A stretch of 64,000 nt of DNA from Enterococcus alishanensis (GCF_019218635.1 NZ_JAHUZB010000005.1:1-64000), one strand, 5' to 3'. Shown: positions 1-9,392, counted from the first letter of the stretch. Numbers and translations are program-made. Notes: generated by a model not told the origin, from the letters alone.

Positions 1-85
1 TGTTCCTATTAATAGGAACGCCCTACACATTTGGTTCGTCTTATTCGTTCAGTTTTCAAAGGTCTATTTCTGTTGCATCAGCAAC
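1..85 (-). ncRNA. rRNA operon leader (5' part, runs off left edge)
   Basis: Read on the minus strand this is the 5' leader of an rRNA-type transcript. It contains CTTTGAAAACTGAACGAA (about 48-65), which resembles the boxA antitermination/processing segment found ahead of 16S rRNA in Firmicutes, then TGTGTAGGGCG and, at the very edge, the perfect 18-bp palindrome GTTCCTATTAATAGGAAC (2-19). Two strong promoters lie immediately upstream and no protein frame starts here. The 16S gene itself would lie left of the window and is not seen, so the identity as an rrn leader is inferred from the boxA-like segment and promoter arrangement. A tRNA operon leader is the alternative. Confidence 0.7.
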
Positions 86-91
86 TTTTAT

Positions 92-120
92 ATCATAACA
101 GCTGACCGAATGAATGTCAA
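92..120 (-). promoter_or_regulatory. rrn promoter P2
   Basis: Minus-strand -35 TTGACA (115-120), a 17-base spacer and -10 TATGAT (92-97). An A/T-rich stretch with A and T tracts lies directly upstream (121-180), as expected of an UP element. It is the downstream member of a tandem pair pointing at the left edge. Confidence 0.85.
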
Positions 121-197
121 CAACTTTTTGAAATATTTTTTTCGAAACTTTTTAAATCATTTCAAATTGTTTGCCTTCGTCATTTGACAGCTTAGTT

Positions 198-226
198 AGA
201 TTATCATTCTCTTAAGACTTCGTCAA
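198..226 (-). promoter_or_regulatory. rrn promoter P1
   Basis: Minus-strand -35 TTGACG (221-226), exactly 17 bases, -10 TAATCT (198-203), about 106 bp upstream of P2 with the same spacing. The tandem P1/P2 layout is typical of Firmicute rRNA operons. It starts just downstream of the mapP terminator, so the two transcription units are insulated. Confidence 0.75.
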
Positions 227-245
227 GTATTTTTTAAAAGAAAAA

Positions 246-274
246 AACTAGCCTATTTCAGACTAGTTTTTATA
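246..274 (-). terminator. Terminator of malT-mapP
   Basis: On the minus strand AAAACTAGTC and GGCTAGTTTT pair around a short loop and are followed by a run of T. The mapP stop codon lies inside the hairpin. It separates the maltose operon from the rRNA promoters. Confidence 0.85.
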
Positions 275-1077
275 AGCACCCCATAATGATCACTAATTTG
301 TAAATCACTAATATTGTCAAAAACAATTTGATATTTTTCAACTAGAAATTCTTGTGCCAAAAAGATGTAGTCAATCCTGAGGGACTGAGCGTTTTTTTTC
401 CAACCGTCTATCCCCCCTGGGATTGTTCCTTCACCAACCTTTTCAGTCGCTACTTCAAAACTGTCTTGTAAGTTTAGCTGACTCGCTAAAACTAAATCTC
501 GGCCTTGGTCTCTTTGGTTCGCCGGATTATTAAAATCACCCATTATAATTAGAGGCAACTTTTCATCCCATAATCGACCCTCAACTTTTCTCCATTCATA
601 TGCAAATCCACTAGACTGACTCCACCAGGAAAAATGACCAGATAAAAAACACAAAGATTCACTTTTCCCCAACAACGCTTTTCGTGTGTGATAATCTGCC
701 GGATCATCTTCTAGCGAAATTTTTATCACTTCAGCTTGAAATGGAGTTTTCGACAAAATTGCCACACCTTCATGATATTTGTCATAACCGATATGATTGA
801 ATGCCCAACTCCAGTAATAATTTGTTCCTAAGTCTCGCAATCTATTCACTACACAATAAGCAAAATTGTCCTCATGAATAGATTGCTGTTCATTATTTAA
901 TTGAAAATAATGATCTACTTGAATCTCTTTAGAGGTAGTTTTTTGATTGACTTCCTGTAATGCGATTATCGAGATATCTTCTTTTAATATTTTTTGTGCT
1001 AAAACTTCTACTTGTTGTTGGTCGTTATTTTCTAGCCAACTATGGGTATTAAAGGTTAAAAAATTAATTTCTCTCAC
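253..1077 (-). CDS. mapP: Maltose 6'-phosphate phosphatase (EEP family)
   Basis: 274-residue endonuclease/exonuclease/phosphatase-fold protein. Visible signature motifs are the catalytic ALQEVNQ (E42), MGDFNNP, RIDYIFLA and the C-terminal SDHYGVL, all expected for the metal-dependent EEP active site. In Enterococcus faecalis the gene directly downstream of malT encodes MapP, which dephosphorylates PTS-made maltose 6'-phosphate so that maltose phosphorylase can act; position and family match here. The start is a GTG three bases after the malT stop, without a strong ribosome site of its own, which suggests translational coupling. No signal peptide, so cytoplasmic. Function is by context and family; an unrelated EEP phosphatase cannot be excluded. 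Confidence 0.85.
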   Translation of the reverse strand: MREINFLTFNTHSWLENNDQQQVEVLAQKILKEDISIIALQEVNQKTTSKEIQVDHYFQLNNEQQSIHEDNFAYCVVNRLRDLGTNYYWSWAFNHIGYDKYHEGVAILSKTPFQAEVIKISLEDDPADYHTRKALLGKSESLCFLSGHFSWWSQSSGFAYEWRKVEGRLWDEKLPLIIMGDFNNPANQRDQGRDLVLASQLNLQDSFEVATEKVGEGTIPGGIDGWKKNAQSLRIDYIFLAQEFLVEKYQIVFDNISDLQISDHYGVLIKTSLK

Positions 1078-1080
1078 CTC

Positions 1081-3270
1081 TTAAATTTCTAGCGTGCCAA
1101 TTTCTTGTCCTTTTTCAACATTGTCTATTGCCTCGTAACGATAATCTTTAATTTTATCACCATTAGTGAATATAACAATCATAGTTGTTAATTTGTCGGC
1201 CGACTCCAGTACGTCAAGGTCAACTTTAGCAATTAAATCTCCTGCTTGAACCATTTGTTCGCTTGTTACAAATAATTCAAAACCTTTTCCATTTAAATCC
1301 ACAGTATCAATACCCATGTGAACCAATACTTCAATTCCTTCTGACGTTTCTAAACCAATGGCGTGTTTTGTTGGGAAAATCGACACTACTTTGCCTGATA
1401 CCGGACTAACAATATTCCCGTCAGTCGGAATAACAGCAAAACCTTCGCCCATCATTTTTTTCGAGAAAACTTCATCTTCAACTTTATCAATAGGAATGAA
1501 TTGCCCATCTGCTGGGGACGATATTTTTTCAGTTAGTCCTTTAAAATTTTTATTTTCTTCTGTTGTTTCAACCTTACGATCAGTTAAATCAATTTTAGGT
1601 ATTTCGATATTGGCATCTAATAAATCCTGAATATCTGATTTCAAAATATCGGCTTTCGGACCATAGACTGCTTGTACACCATTGTCTTTGACTAACAGCC
1701 CCATGGCACCAGCTTTTTTCCATTGTTCTTCACTACCTACTTGATCATGATCTTTAACTGAAACTCGCAGACGTGTCATGCAAGCATCTACATCGCTAAT
1801 ATTTTCTTTCCCACCTAAAAGATTAATAATTTTAACAATTTGATCATCGGCAACAGCTGAACCGTTACCACTATTATTACCAGTCGTTTCATCATCATTG
1901 TCAATTTCATAATTTCCGGCACGACCAGGAGTTGCGTAATTAAATTTCTTAATCATGAAGCTAGCAAAGAAATACGTAAATATGCCGAATAGGATTGTTA
2001 CCCATACAAAATTGAATAAATCAGATCCTAAACCTGCTCTGATGGCCATCGGCGTTCTTGTTAACAATTCAATATTTCCAAATGAATGAACCCGTAAATT
2101 TATAATATCCGCCATTGCGAAGGCTAAACCTTGAATGACTGCATAACAAGCATACAACGGTGCCGCTACAAACATAAACATATACTCTAAAGGTTCAGTT
2201 ACACCAGTTAGGAAAACAGCCACTGCTGCTGATAAATACATTGATTTATATTTTTTCCGAATGCCAGAATCTACATTGCGATACATTGCAAAAGTTAATC
2301 CCATCAATATTCCTGAGGCGCCGATCATTTGTCCAACCTTAAAACGAGCCGGCGTCAGACCTGCTAACAAATCATTATATTGACCCATATCACCAGCATT
2401 TCTTAAATTGACTAAGTCAGTTGCCCAAGCTAACCATAATGGATCTTGACCAAATACTTGCTGACCCGCATTAACCCCTGTCATAATCTCATAAACGCCA
2501 CCTAATTGTGTATAATTCATCGGAATTGTCAACATATGATGCAAGCCAAATGGCAGCAACAATCGTTCTAACGTTCCATATAAGAACGGAGCCAAAATCG
2601 GTGCTGTATCTTGAGAATTTGCAATCCAGATACCAAAATTATTGATCCCCGTTTGGACAACAGGCCAAATTAATGCCAAAATCAATGAAACTAAAACTGA
2701 CCGAAAAATGACAACAAAGGGAACAAAACGTTTTCCATTAAAGAAAGTTAACACTTCTGGTAATTTTCTGAAGTTGTAGTATTTATTGTAAGCAGTCGCT
2801 CCAACAAAACCAGCAATAATCCCCACGAAAACCCCCATATTTAAAGCGGGAGCTTCCAAAACACTAATAAAATAGCCATTGACCGCAATTTCTTGACCAA
2901 ATAAGGTATGAGTCACTGCTTCCGGATTTGCCAGCATCTCACTAGTTACTCCAAAGATTGCTCCGGTGATACGATTAATTAAAATAAATGATAGCCCTGC
3001 AGCAAATGCACCACCCGCTTTTTCTTTCGCCCAACTTCCGCCAATCGCTAAAGCAAATAGGACATGTAGATTCCCAATAATTGCCCAACCAACATTTTCA
3101 ATAACACCACCAACTGTTGCTAACCACCCTAAGTCTGGTGAAATCATCGGAATCGATGTACCGATACTGATCATCAATCCAGCTGCTGGCATTACAGCAA
3201 TAACGACCATCAGTGCTTTCCCAAATTTTTGCCAGAAAGCAAAACTAAATACCTGTTTGATTTTCTCCAT
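1081..3270 (-). CDS. malT: PTS maltose transporter EIICBA
   Basis: 729-residue fused PTS permease of the glucose family. The membrane EIIC domain takes roughly residues 10-430, EIIB follows at about 480-560 with phosphocysteine C497 in DVDACMTRLRV, and EIIA at about 600-729 with phosphohistidine H651 in VLVHMGIDTV. It imports and phosphorylates maltose, giving maltose 6'-phosphate. The frame is open 12 codons further upstream, but AAAAAGGAG sits correctly before the ATG at 3270 (MEKIKQVFSF), so that start is preferred. It is co-transcribed with mapP and divergent from malP. An N-acetylglucosamine or trehalose specificity would look similar; the neighbours decide for maltose. Confidence 0.9.
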   Translation of the reverse strand: MEKIKQVFSFAFWQKFGKALMVVIAVMPAAGLMISIGTSIPMISPDLGWLATVGGVIENVGWAIIGNLHVLFALAIGGSWAKEKAGGAFAAGLSFILINRITGAIFGVTSEMLANPEAVTHTLFGQEIAVNGYFISVLEAPALNMGVFVGIIAGFVGATAYNKYYNFRKLPEVLTFFNGKRFVPFVVIFRSVLVSLILALIWPVVQTGINNFGIWIANSQDTAPILAPFLYGTLERLLLPFGLHHMLTIPMNYTQLGGVYEIMTGVNAGQQVFGQDPLWLAWATDLVNLRNAGDMGQYNDLLAGLTPARFKVGQMIGASGILMGLTFAMYRNVDSGIRKKYKSMYLSAAVAVFLTGVTEPLEYMFMFVAAPLYACYAVIQGLAFAMADIINLRVHSFGNIELLTRTPMAIRAGLGSDLFNFVWVTILFGIFTYFFASFMIKKFNYATPGRAGNYEIDNDDETTGNNSGNGSAVADDQIVKIINLLGGKENISDVDACMTRLRVSVKDHDQVGSEEQWKKAGAMGLLVKDNGVQAVYGPKADILKSDIQDLLDANIEIPKIDLTDRKVETTEENKNFKGLTEKISSPADGQFIPIDKVEDEVFSKKMMGEGFAVIPTDGNIVSPVSGKVVSIFPTKHAIGLETSEGIEVLVHMGIDTVDLNGKGFELFVTSEQMVQAGDLIAKVDLDVLESADKLTTMIVIFTNGDKIKDYRYEAIDNVEKGQEIGTLEI

Positions 3271-3301
3271 TAAAAGCTCGCTCCTTTTTACGACCAATCT
3301 A

Positions 3302-3315
3302 CGCAATCGGTTTCG
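3302..3315. promoter_or_regulatory. MalR operator O1 (malT side)
   Basis: CGCAATCGGTTTCG matches the perfect palindromic operator on the malP side at 11 of 14 positions, and lies just downstream of the malT -10 box, roughly +3 to +16, where a bound LacI-family repressor would block transcription. Assignment to MalR is by the adjacent regulator gene. Confidence 0.7.
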
Positions 3316-3324
3316 ATGTATTGC

Positions 3325-3353
3325 ATTATATACGCAAAATTATTATTTGTAAA
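3325..3353 (-). promoter_or_regulatory. malT promoter
   Basis: Minus-strand -35 TTTACA (3348-3353), 17-base spacer, consensus -10 TATAAT (3325-3330). The transcript would start near 3318, giving a leader of about 48 bases to the malT ATG. Confidence 0.85.
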
Positions 3354-3361
3354 CTCTTTCA
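3348..3361. promoter_or_regulatory. Candidate CcpA site (cre)
   Basis: TGTAAACTCTTTCA fits the catabolite-responsive element pattern TGWAANCGNTNWCA except for T in place of the central G. It overlaps the malT -35 box, the expected place for glucose repression of a sugar PTS operon. Confidence 0.5.
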
Positions 3362-3438
3362 ATCAAAAAAGATAAAATCGTTTATTCCTTGATTTTAATA
3401 TCAATTATATTGATTTGAATTCTTTTCATTAATTCAGT

Positions 3439-3467
3439 TTGACTTACGCAATCGATTGCGCTATTAT
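3439..3467 (+). promoter_or_regulatory. malP promoter with embedded operator
   Basis: -35 TTGACT (3439-3444), a 17-base spacer and -10 TATTAT (3462-3467). The whole spacer is taken up by the 14-bp palindrome CGCAATCGATTGCG, so repressor and RNA polymerase cannot bind together. Confidence 0.9.
3447..3460. promoter_or_regulatory. MalR operator O2 (malP side)
   Basis: CGCAATCGATTGCG is a perfect 14-bp palindrome with the CG-centred symmetry typical of LacI/GalR operators. It sits between the -35 and -10 of malP. The only LacI-type regulator visible nearby is MalR, encoded as third gene of the operon it would control. Confidence 0.85.
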
Positions 3468-3498
3468 CAATTTATAGAAATTTAATAGGAGGCTTATT

Positions 3499-5766
3499 AT
3501 GCAAAAAATTCAACGACTTTTCGCAATCGATCCTTGGAAAATAAAAACAAATGAGTTAAACCGTGAGAATCGCCGCTTGCAAGAATCTTTAACCAGTATT
3601 GGAAATGGTTATATGGGTATGCGAGGAAATTTTGAAGAAACTTATAGTGATGATCATCATCAAGGCACTTATTTAGCTGGTATATGGTTCCCAGACAAAA
3701 CGCGAGTTGGCTGGTGGAAAAACGGTTATCCTGAATACTTTGGAAAAGTGATTAATGCTGTTGATTTTTTACAGATGAAAATCTTTGTGAATCAAATCGA
3801 AGTGGATTTAGCTAAGATCGATTTTTCTGAATTTGACTTGTCATTGGATATGAGAAATGGTCTGCTAACTAGAAGTTTTGTTTCTGAGATAGCTGGCGCA
3901 ACCGTTCGTTTTAATTTCAAACGCTTCCTAAGTATTACAAAATTAGAATTGGCTGTTATTAAAGTAGATTTTGAAATTTTGGCTGGAGAAGCAGAAGTGA
4001 AAATTATCTCAAAACTAGATAATCAAGTTCATAATGAAGACAGTAATTATGACGAAATGTTTTGGCTAGAAAAAAATCGTGGCAGTGAAGAAAATATCAG
4101 TTATCTAACTGCGGAAACAATTCCCAATCCTTTCGGCGTTGATCAATTTTCAATCACTGCAGCAATGAAGCATCATACCACTGTTTCTGGAAGACTTGCT
4201 GAAGCACCGATGGAAGTTAGCGAAACTTTTAATTACCATTTGAAAGAAAATCAAACAGCTAGTTTGGAAAAACGAGTCGTGATTGTGACGAGTCGTGATA
4301 TTCCAGAAGATCAGCAAGTGACAACAGCTGTTAAGTTAGTGGAAGCATACGACTTATCCTTTGAAGACTTATTAGCTGAACAAACAGCTGCATGGGAAAA
4401 TCGTTGGCAATTAGCCGATGTAAAAATCGAAGGTGATGATGAAGCGCAACAAGGCATTCGATTTAATCTTTTCCAACTATTCTCAACTTATTATGGTGAG
4501 GATGAACGTCTAAATATTGGTCCAAAAGGCTTTACCGGCGAAAAATATGGTGGTGCAACTTATTGGGATACAGAAGCTTATGCAGTACCGATGTATTTGG
4601 CTTTGGCTAAACCAGAAGTCACTAAAAACTTATTGAAATATCGCCATAATCAATTGCCGCAAGCTCACCATAATGCCCGTCAACAAGGATTAAAAGGCGC
4701 ATTATATCCAATGGTAACTTTTACTGGCATCGAATGTCATAACGAATGGGAAATAACTTTTGAAGAAATCCATCGAAATGGTGCAGTTGCCCATGCTATC
4801 TATAACTATGCCAATTATACTGGTGACGAAGCTTATTTGAAAAAAGAAGGTTTAGAAGTATTAACTGAAATTTCCCGTTTTTGGGCTGATCGGGTCCATT
4901 TTTCTAAACGTCAAGGAAAATATATGATTCACGGTGTCACGGGTCCAAATGAATACGAAAATAACATCAATAATAACTGGTATACTAATTATTTGGCTCG
5001 CTGGATTTTAAACTATACGCTAAAGACTTATCAAAAATATCAAACAAGTACCACTGTGACTATTTCAAATGAAGAATTGGTTCATTGGCAGGAAATTATT
5101 GATTTAATGTATTTACCTGAAGATCAAGAATTAGGTATTTTTGTTCAACATGACACTTTCTTAGACAAAGATTTAATGCCTGCAAAGGATTTATCTCCTG
5201 AAGATTTACCATTAAACCAAAATTGGTCCTGGGATAAAATTTTACGTTCTTGTTTTATTAAGCAAGCAGATGTTTTACAAGGAATTTATTTCTTTAATGA
5301 CCAATTCTCTAAAGAAGAAAAGCAACAGAACTTTGATTTTTATGAGCCAATGACAGTCCATGAAAGTTCACTTTCTGCATCAGTTCACGCTGTTTTAGCA
5401 GCCGAATTAGGCATGGAAGAAAAATCGATGGAAATGTACCAGCGTACTGCTCGTTTAGATTTAGATAATTACAATAATGATACTGAAGATGGTTTGCATA
5501 TTACCTCAATGACTGGCAGCTGGTTAGCAATTGTACAAGGTTTTGCGCAAATGAAAACTTATCAAGAAGAATTAAGTTTTGCCCCATTCTTACCTAAAAA
5601 CTGGCAGAGCTATGCTTTTCATATTAATTACCGAGGTCGTTTGATTGCCGTTAGTGTAAACGCGAATGAAGTAATCTTCAAACTAGAATCTGGCGAACCA
5701 TTATCTATTACTTTATATGATGAAACTTTTACTTTAACAGATATTTTAAAAAAACAGATTCACTAG
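3499..5766 (+). CDS. malP: Maltose phosphorylase (GH65)
   Basis: 755 residues, the usual length for bacterial GH65 maltose phosphorylases. It cleaves maltose with phosphate to glucose and beta-glucose 1-phosphate by inversion. The catalytic acid is E485 in the family motif TGPNEYENN; the N-terminal beta-sandwich (about 1-270) precedes the (alpha/alpha)6 barrel, and a short C-terminal beta domain closes the protein. Ribosome site TAGGAGG lies 7 bases before ATG. First gene of malP-pgmB-malR; pgmB starts nine bases after its stop. In Enterococcus faecalis the enzyme acts on maltose but not on maltose 6'-phosphate, which is why MapP is needed. Kojibiose or trehalose phosphorylase are relatives; context favours maltose. 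Confidence 0.93.
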   Translation: MQKIQRLFAIDPWKIKTNELNRENRRLQESLTSIGNGYMGMRGNFEETYSDDHHQGTYLAGIWFPDKTRVGWWKNGYPEYFGKVINAVDFLQMKIFVNQIEVDLAKIDFSEFDLSLDMRNGLLTRSFVSEIAGATVRFNFKRFLSITKLELAVIKVDFEILAGEAEVKIISKLDNQVHNEDSNYDEMFWLEKNRGSEENISYLTAETIPNPFGVDQFSITAAMKHHTTVSGRLAEAPMEVSETFNYHLKENQTASLEKRVVIVTSRDIPEDQQVTTAVKLVEAYDLSFEDLLAEQTAAWENRWQLADVKIEGDDEAQQGIRFNLFQLFSTYYGEDERLNIGPKGFTGEKYGGATYWDTEAYAVPMYLALAKPEVTKNLLKYRHNQLPQAHHNARQQGLKGALYPMVTFTGIECHNEWEITFEEIHRNGAVAHAIYNYANYTGDEAYLKKEGLEVLTEISRFWADRVHFSKRQGKYMIHGVTGPNEYENNINNNWYTNYLARWILNYTLKTYQKYQTSTTVTISNEELVHWQEIIDLMYLPEDQELGIFVQHDTFLDKDLMPAKDLSPEDLPLNQNWSWDKILRSCFIKQADVLQGIYFFNDQFSKEEKQQNFDFYEPMTVHESSLSASVHAVLAAELGMEEKSMEMYQRTARLDLDNYNNDTEDGLHITSMTGSWLAIVQGFAQMKTYQEELSFAPFLPKNWQSYAFHINYRGRLIAVSVNANEVIFKLESGEPLSITLYDETFTLTDILKKQIH

Positions 5767-5775
5767 GAGGATGAG

Positions 5776-6426
5776 ATGTTTAAAGGAGTATTATTTGATC
5801 TAGATGGTGTGATTACTGATACAGCAGAGTATCATTATCTGGCTTGGAAGAAATTAGCAGAAAAACTCGGCTTTACAATTGATCGAGCCTTTAATGAGCA
5901 ACTAAAAGGGGTAAGTCGAGAAGATTCCCTGACCTTGTTGTTAAAACATGGCAACAAGACAAATATTTCATCAGAAGAATTTATCGCATTAGCTAAGGAA
6001 AAAAATGAGAACTACCAACAAATGATTCAACAAATCTCACCTAAGGATGTTTATCCAGGTATTTTAGCTTTATTGCAGCAATTACAGGAGCATCAGATAA
6101 GAATTTCTCTAGCTTCTGCTAGTAAAAATGGGCCTTTTTTACTGAAGCAATTAGCCCTAACTGAATATTTCGATGGGATTGCCGATCCTAGTAAAGTCGC
6201 TCATGGTAAACCAGCACCCGATATTTTTGAATTGGCAGCAGAAATAATTGATCTAAAACCAGCAGAATGTATTGGAATTGAAGATGCTAAGGCTGGCATT
6301 AGTGCTATTATCGCTAGTGGTGCGCAACCAATCGGTGTTGGTTCGAAAAAAATAATAGGTGATGTACCGACTGTTGCATCTACCGACAAATTGAGTTTTA
6401 ATTATCTAAAAGAACAATGGAAATAA
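5776..6426 (+). CDS. pgmB: Beta-phosphoglucomutase
   Basis: 216-residue HAD-superfamily protein. The N-terminal [10 protein letters not shown] carries the nucleophile D8 and acid/base D10; the cap domain follows at about 15-90; SASKNG and GIEDAKAGI supply the remaining HAD motifs. It converts beta-glucose 1-phosphate from MalP to glucose 6-phosphate for glycolysis. AGGAGG precedes ATG by 5 bases, and the gap to malP is nine bases, so the two are co-translated. In Enterococcus faecalis a mutarotase gene accompanies malP and this mutase; none is present here. Confidence 0.95.
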   Translation: MFKGVLFDLDGVITDTAEYHYLAWKKLAEKLGFTIDRAFNEQLKGVSREDSLTLLLKHGNKTNISSEEFIALAKEKNENYQQMIQQISPKDVYPGILALLQQLQEHQIRISLASASKNGPFLLKQLALTEYFDGIADPSKVAHGKPAPDIFELAAEIIDLKPAECIGIEDAKAGISAIIASGAQPIGVGSKKIIGDVPTVASTDKLSFNYLKEQWK

Positions 6427-6445
6427 ATTAAAAGGAGAGATGAAT

Positions 6446-7462
6446 GTGAAACCTACAGTAAAAGACGTCGCTAAAAAAGCCAATGTCTCTCCTTCAACTG
6501 TCTCACGTGTAATCAATGATCATCCTAGTATTTCAGATGATACGAAAGAAAAAGTTCGAAAAATCATGCAGGAGATGAATTATTTCCCTAATGCAGCCGC
6601 TAGAAATCTTGGCAAACAAAAAGCTAATGCAATTGCGGTCATTTTACCGCCACTAGATTCTAAGGAACGGATTGGCAATCCTTTTTATCTAGAATTAATT
6701 AATACCGTCAACGAAGCGGCCCATGAATATCAAGTAACAACAGCAATCGCTTCTGCAAAAACTATGGAGGCTTTGTTAGCTAGCGTGATGCGGATGTATC
6801 GCCAACAACAAGTCGATGGTTTTATTTTAAGTTATTCTGAGAATCGTGATCCTGTCGCAGAATATTTAATTGCTAACAAAATTCCCTTTACTTTAATCGG
6901 TCGACCGGCACAACAAGAATCTGCGGTTACTTATATCGATAACGACAATCAATTATTAGGCAAGCAAGCCACAGAATTTTTGATCCAAAAAGGACATCAG
7001 AAAATTTTATTTGCTTCTAACGTTGACGAAGAAGTACTCTTTTTTGAACGCTATTTTGGTTATCAAGAAGCTTTGATGCGGGCGGGACTTACGACTTTTC
7101 CTGCCGCAACTTTCACTAAAACTGAGGATTTCACCAATTTTCCAAACCTAATCAAAGAAACCGAAGCTACAGCTTTAGTGGTAATTGATGATGTCTTTGC
7201 CCTTAGAATTATTCAATTGGCAAATCTACACGGTCTTGTTGTCCCTGATGATTTATCGCTGATCAGTTTCAACAATTCCATCTTTGCAACTTTGGTTCAT
7301 CCTTATTTAACGACTGTTGATGTGGATATTACCGATCTTGGTCATTTGGCTACCGAAAAATTAATTGATCAAATTCAGCAAAAACCAGTCCATGGAAGTC
7401 AGCTGGTTGTCCCTCACGAATTAATTCAAAGAGAAACAGTTATAGCACGAAAAAACGCCTGA
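6446..7462 (+). CDS. malR: LacI-family maltose operon regulator
   Basis: 338-residue LacI/GalR repressor. The N-terminal helix-turn-helix and hinge read VKDVAKKANVSPSTVSRVIND, followed by a periplasmic-binding-protein-like sugar domain from about residue 60. The frame can begin with ATG at 6440, but GGAG (6434-6437) is only two bases from it; the GTG at 6446 is eight bases away and is the better start. Last gene of the malP operon, giving self-regulation. The two palindromes in the malT-malP intergenic region are its likely operators. The effector is not visible from sequence. Confidence 0.88.
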   Translation: MKPTVKDVAKKANVSPSTVSRVINDHPSISDDTKEKVRKIMQEMNYFPNAAARNLGKQKANAIAVILPPLDSKERIGNPFYLELINTVNEAAHEYQVTTAIASAKTMEALLASVMRMYRQQQVDGFILSYSENRDPVAEYLIANKIPFTLIGRPAQQESAVTYIDNDNQLLGKQATEFLIQKGHQKILFASNVDEEVLFFERYFGYQEALMRAGLTTFPAATFTKTEDFTNFPNLIKETEATALVVIDDVFALRIIQLANLHGLVVPDDLSLISFNNSIFATLVHPYLTTVDVDITDLGHLATEKLIDQIQQKPVHGSQLVVPHELIQRETVIARKNA

Positions 7463-7488
7463 TTGAAAACAATCAAGCGTTTTTTTGT
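7451..7488. terminator. Shared terminator malR / dedA
   Basis: AAAACGCCTGATTG and CAATCAAGCGTTTT form a stem flanked by A and T runs on either side, so it can end transcription from both strands. The last codons of malR and of the convergent DedA gene are part of it. Confidence 0.85.
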
Positions 7489-8105
7489 TTCAAATACGGA
7501 AGAACCATCGGTACTAAAGAGACAAAGACTATCATTAGCATAATCAACGAAAAATGTTGGCTGACAATTGGAATATTTCCTAGAAAATAACCTGCTAAGG
7601 TCCCAGCTAATCCCCAAACAATCGCACCAAAAATGTTGAAAAAAGAAAAAGTTGGCCAGTGCATTTTACTAGAGCCAGCAATAAATGGTACAAAAGTCCG
7701 CACAAACGGCATAAAGCGACCTAAAAAAATCGTCCACTTCCCTCGTTCATTAAAAAAATTCTCCGCTTCTCGCACTTTATCTTCTTTTATAAATCGACTA
7801 ATTGGTGAATGATAGAGCGCCTTGACTCCTAAACTATGCCCCAGCCAATAATTCATCGTATCACCCAAAATAGCTGCTACAATACAGATTAAAATCACAT
7901 ATGGTAAATGTAAAACACTTCCACCTAAAGCAGTTAAAGCTCCTGCCGCAAATAAAAAAGAATCCCCTGGTAAAAACGGAAAAACAACGACACCTGTCTC
8001 AATAAAAATAATACCAAATAGTATTGGATAAATACCTAATCCATATGTTGCTACCAACATTTGCATATGGGCGTCAATATGCAAAATAAAATCAATCAAT
8101 GCCAT
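7473..8105 (-). CDS. DedA family membrane protein
   Basis: 210-residue polytopic membrane protein with the DedA (VTT/SNARE-associated) fold. It has the family motif FLGRFMPFVRTFVPFIAGSSKM at about residues 120-141, which contains the conserved Arg pair, and ETGVVVFPFLPGDS near residue 37, the re-entrant half-helix. Members are undecaprenyl-phosphate or phospholipid flippases; Bacillus UptA is the characterised carrier-lipid example. GGAG stands eight bases before ATG. Single gene, convergent with malR. Which lipid it moves cannot be read from the sequence; see also the DUF368 protein at 59990. Confidence 0.88.
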   Translation of the reverse strand: MALIDFILHIDAHMQMLVATYGLGIYPILFGIIFIETGVVVFPFLPGDSFLFAAGALTALGGSVLHLPYVILICIVAAILGDTMNYWLGHSLGVKALYHSPISRFIKEDKVREAENFFNERGKWTIFLGRFMPFVRTFVPFIAGSSKMHWPTFSFFNIFGAIVWGLAGTLAGYFLGNIPIVSQHFSLIMLMIVFVSLVPMVLPYLKQKNA

Positions 8106-8272
8106 TTCATTTACTCCTTCGAATTTTCTAAATTAATCATACGATTTTTTCTGAAAATTAAAAGGTATTTCATTTTTCTAAAGAGAAAAATAACTTTTTA
8201 GTTTTTACCAATCAAATCACTTCTCTGATTCTCTATCTTTTTTGTATACTGACTTTACGAGGAGTGATATTT

Positions 8273-9211
8273 ATGAAAATTGCCATTGCGGGCGCCGGAG
8301 CTATGGGTAGCCGAATTGGTTTAATGTTACACGCTGCTGGGAATCAAGTAATTTTAATTGATACTTGGCCTGCTCATATTGCAGCGATCAGAGAAAAAGG
8401 TTTACTTGCAAACTTAAATGGTCAAGAAGCTGTAGCCCATTTGCCTATTTATAGCCCGACCGAATTACCTGCTGATTTACAAGTAGATTTAATCGTCGCT
8501 TTAACCAAATCGATGCAATTAGATCAAATGTTTCAAATGATTCAGTCACTAATTCATCCAACAACTTATGTTTTGTCCTTACTAAACGGCTTAGGTCATG
8601 AAGATACATTAGAGAAATACGTCCCTAAAGAAAACATTATCTTTGGAACGACTACCTGGACAGCTGGTCTAAAAGGTCCTGGTTATGCTGAATTAACTGG
8701 TACAGGTGCAATTGAGATGGAAAACATCGAACCTTCAGGTAAAGAATTTACTTTAAAGGTAGTTGACGTTTTTAAAAAAGCCAAATTAAATCCTGTGTAT
8801 AGTGACAATGTACGCTACTCCATTTGGAAAAAAGCTTGCATCAACGGTACTTTAAATGGTTTATGCACGATTTTAGATTGCAACGTCGGTGAACTTGGAA
8901 ATTTAACTGTCACCAAAGATTTAATTACGGCAATTGTTTCTGAATTTGCCACGGTTAGTCAGCAAGAAGGTATTCACCTTGATCAAGCGTCGGTCATTGC
9001 AGCCATTGAAGCTACCTACGATCCCGAAACTCAAGGCAGACATTATCCATCAATGTATCAAGATTTAATTAAAAGCCAGCGCAAAACTGAGATCGACTAT
9101 ATCAACGGTGCTGTTTGGCGTAAAGGACAGCGTCTGGAAATTCCTACTCCTTATTGTGCCTTCCTAACAGAATTAATTCATGGCAAAGAACAATTGTTAA
9201 ATGCTAAATAA
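8273..9211 (+). CDS. PanE/ApbA-family 2-ketoacid reductase
   Basis: 312 residues with an N-terminal NADPH Rossmann motif GAGAMGSRIG and the C-terminal ketopantoate-reductase helical domain; the conserved lysine is in WKKACINGTLNGL and the glutamate in KTEIDYINGAV. Family reaction: ketopantoate to pantoate for coenzyme A synthesis. In enterococci some members are instead D-2-hydroxyacid (D-mandelate-type) dehydrogenases, and no other pantothenate gene is nearby, so substrate is open. The frame extends to a GTG at 8264, but GGAG at 8261-8264 sets the ATG at 8273 as start. Monocistronic. Confidence 0.82.
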   Translation: MKIAIAGAGAMGSRIGLMLHAAGNQVILIDTWPAHIAAIREKGLLANLNGQEAVAHLPIYSPTELPADLQVDLIVALTKSMQLDQMFQMIQSLIHPTTYVLSLLNGLGHEDTLEKYVPKENIIFGTTTWTAGLKGPGYAELTGTGAIEMENIEPSGKEFTLKVVDVFKKAKLNPVYSDNVRYSIWKKACINGTLNGLCTILDCNVGELGNLTVTKDLITAIVSEFATVSQQEGIHLDQASVIAAIEATYDPETQGRHYPSMYQDLIKSQRKTEIDYINGAVWRKGQRLEIPTPYCAFLTELIHGKEQLLNAK

Positions 9212-9212
9212 A

Positions 9213-9250
9213 AAATGCCACTGTTTATTGTAAACAGTGGTATTTATTTT
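9213..9250 (+). terminator. Terminator after panE-type gene
   Basis: AAATGCCACTGTTTA and TAAACAGTGGTATTT form a long stem with a TTG loop, followed by TATTTTAT. Starts directly after the stop codon. Confidence 0.9.
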
Positions 9251-9392
9251 ATCGAAAAATTTTTCATGTTTTTAATTTTTATGAATGATTTATAAAACTA
9301 AGTTCATAATACTGGCTGAATAATTCTTTTCTGCTATTATTATTTAGAATTATCTGAATATTTCAAATTTACTTATTATATAAGGAGAGCTT

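Noticed and set aside
2966-3352. 128-codon plus-strand frame opposite malT
   Set aside because: Antisense to a membrane domain and runs over the malT promoter and operator; no ribosome site.
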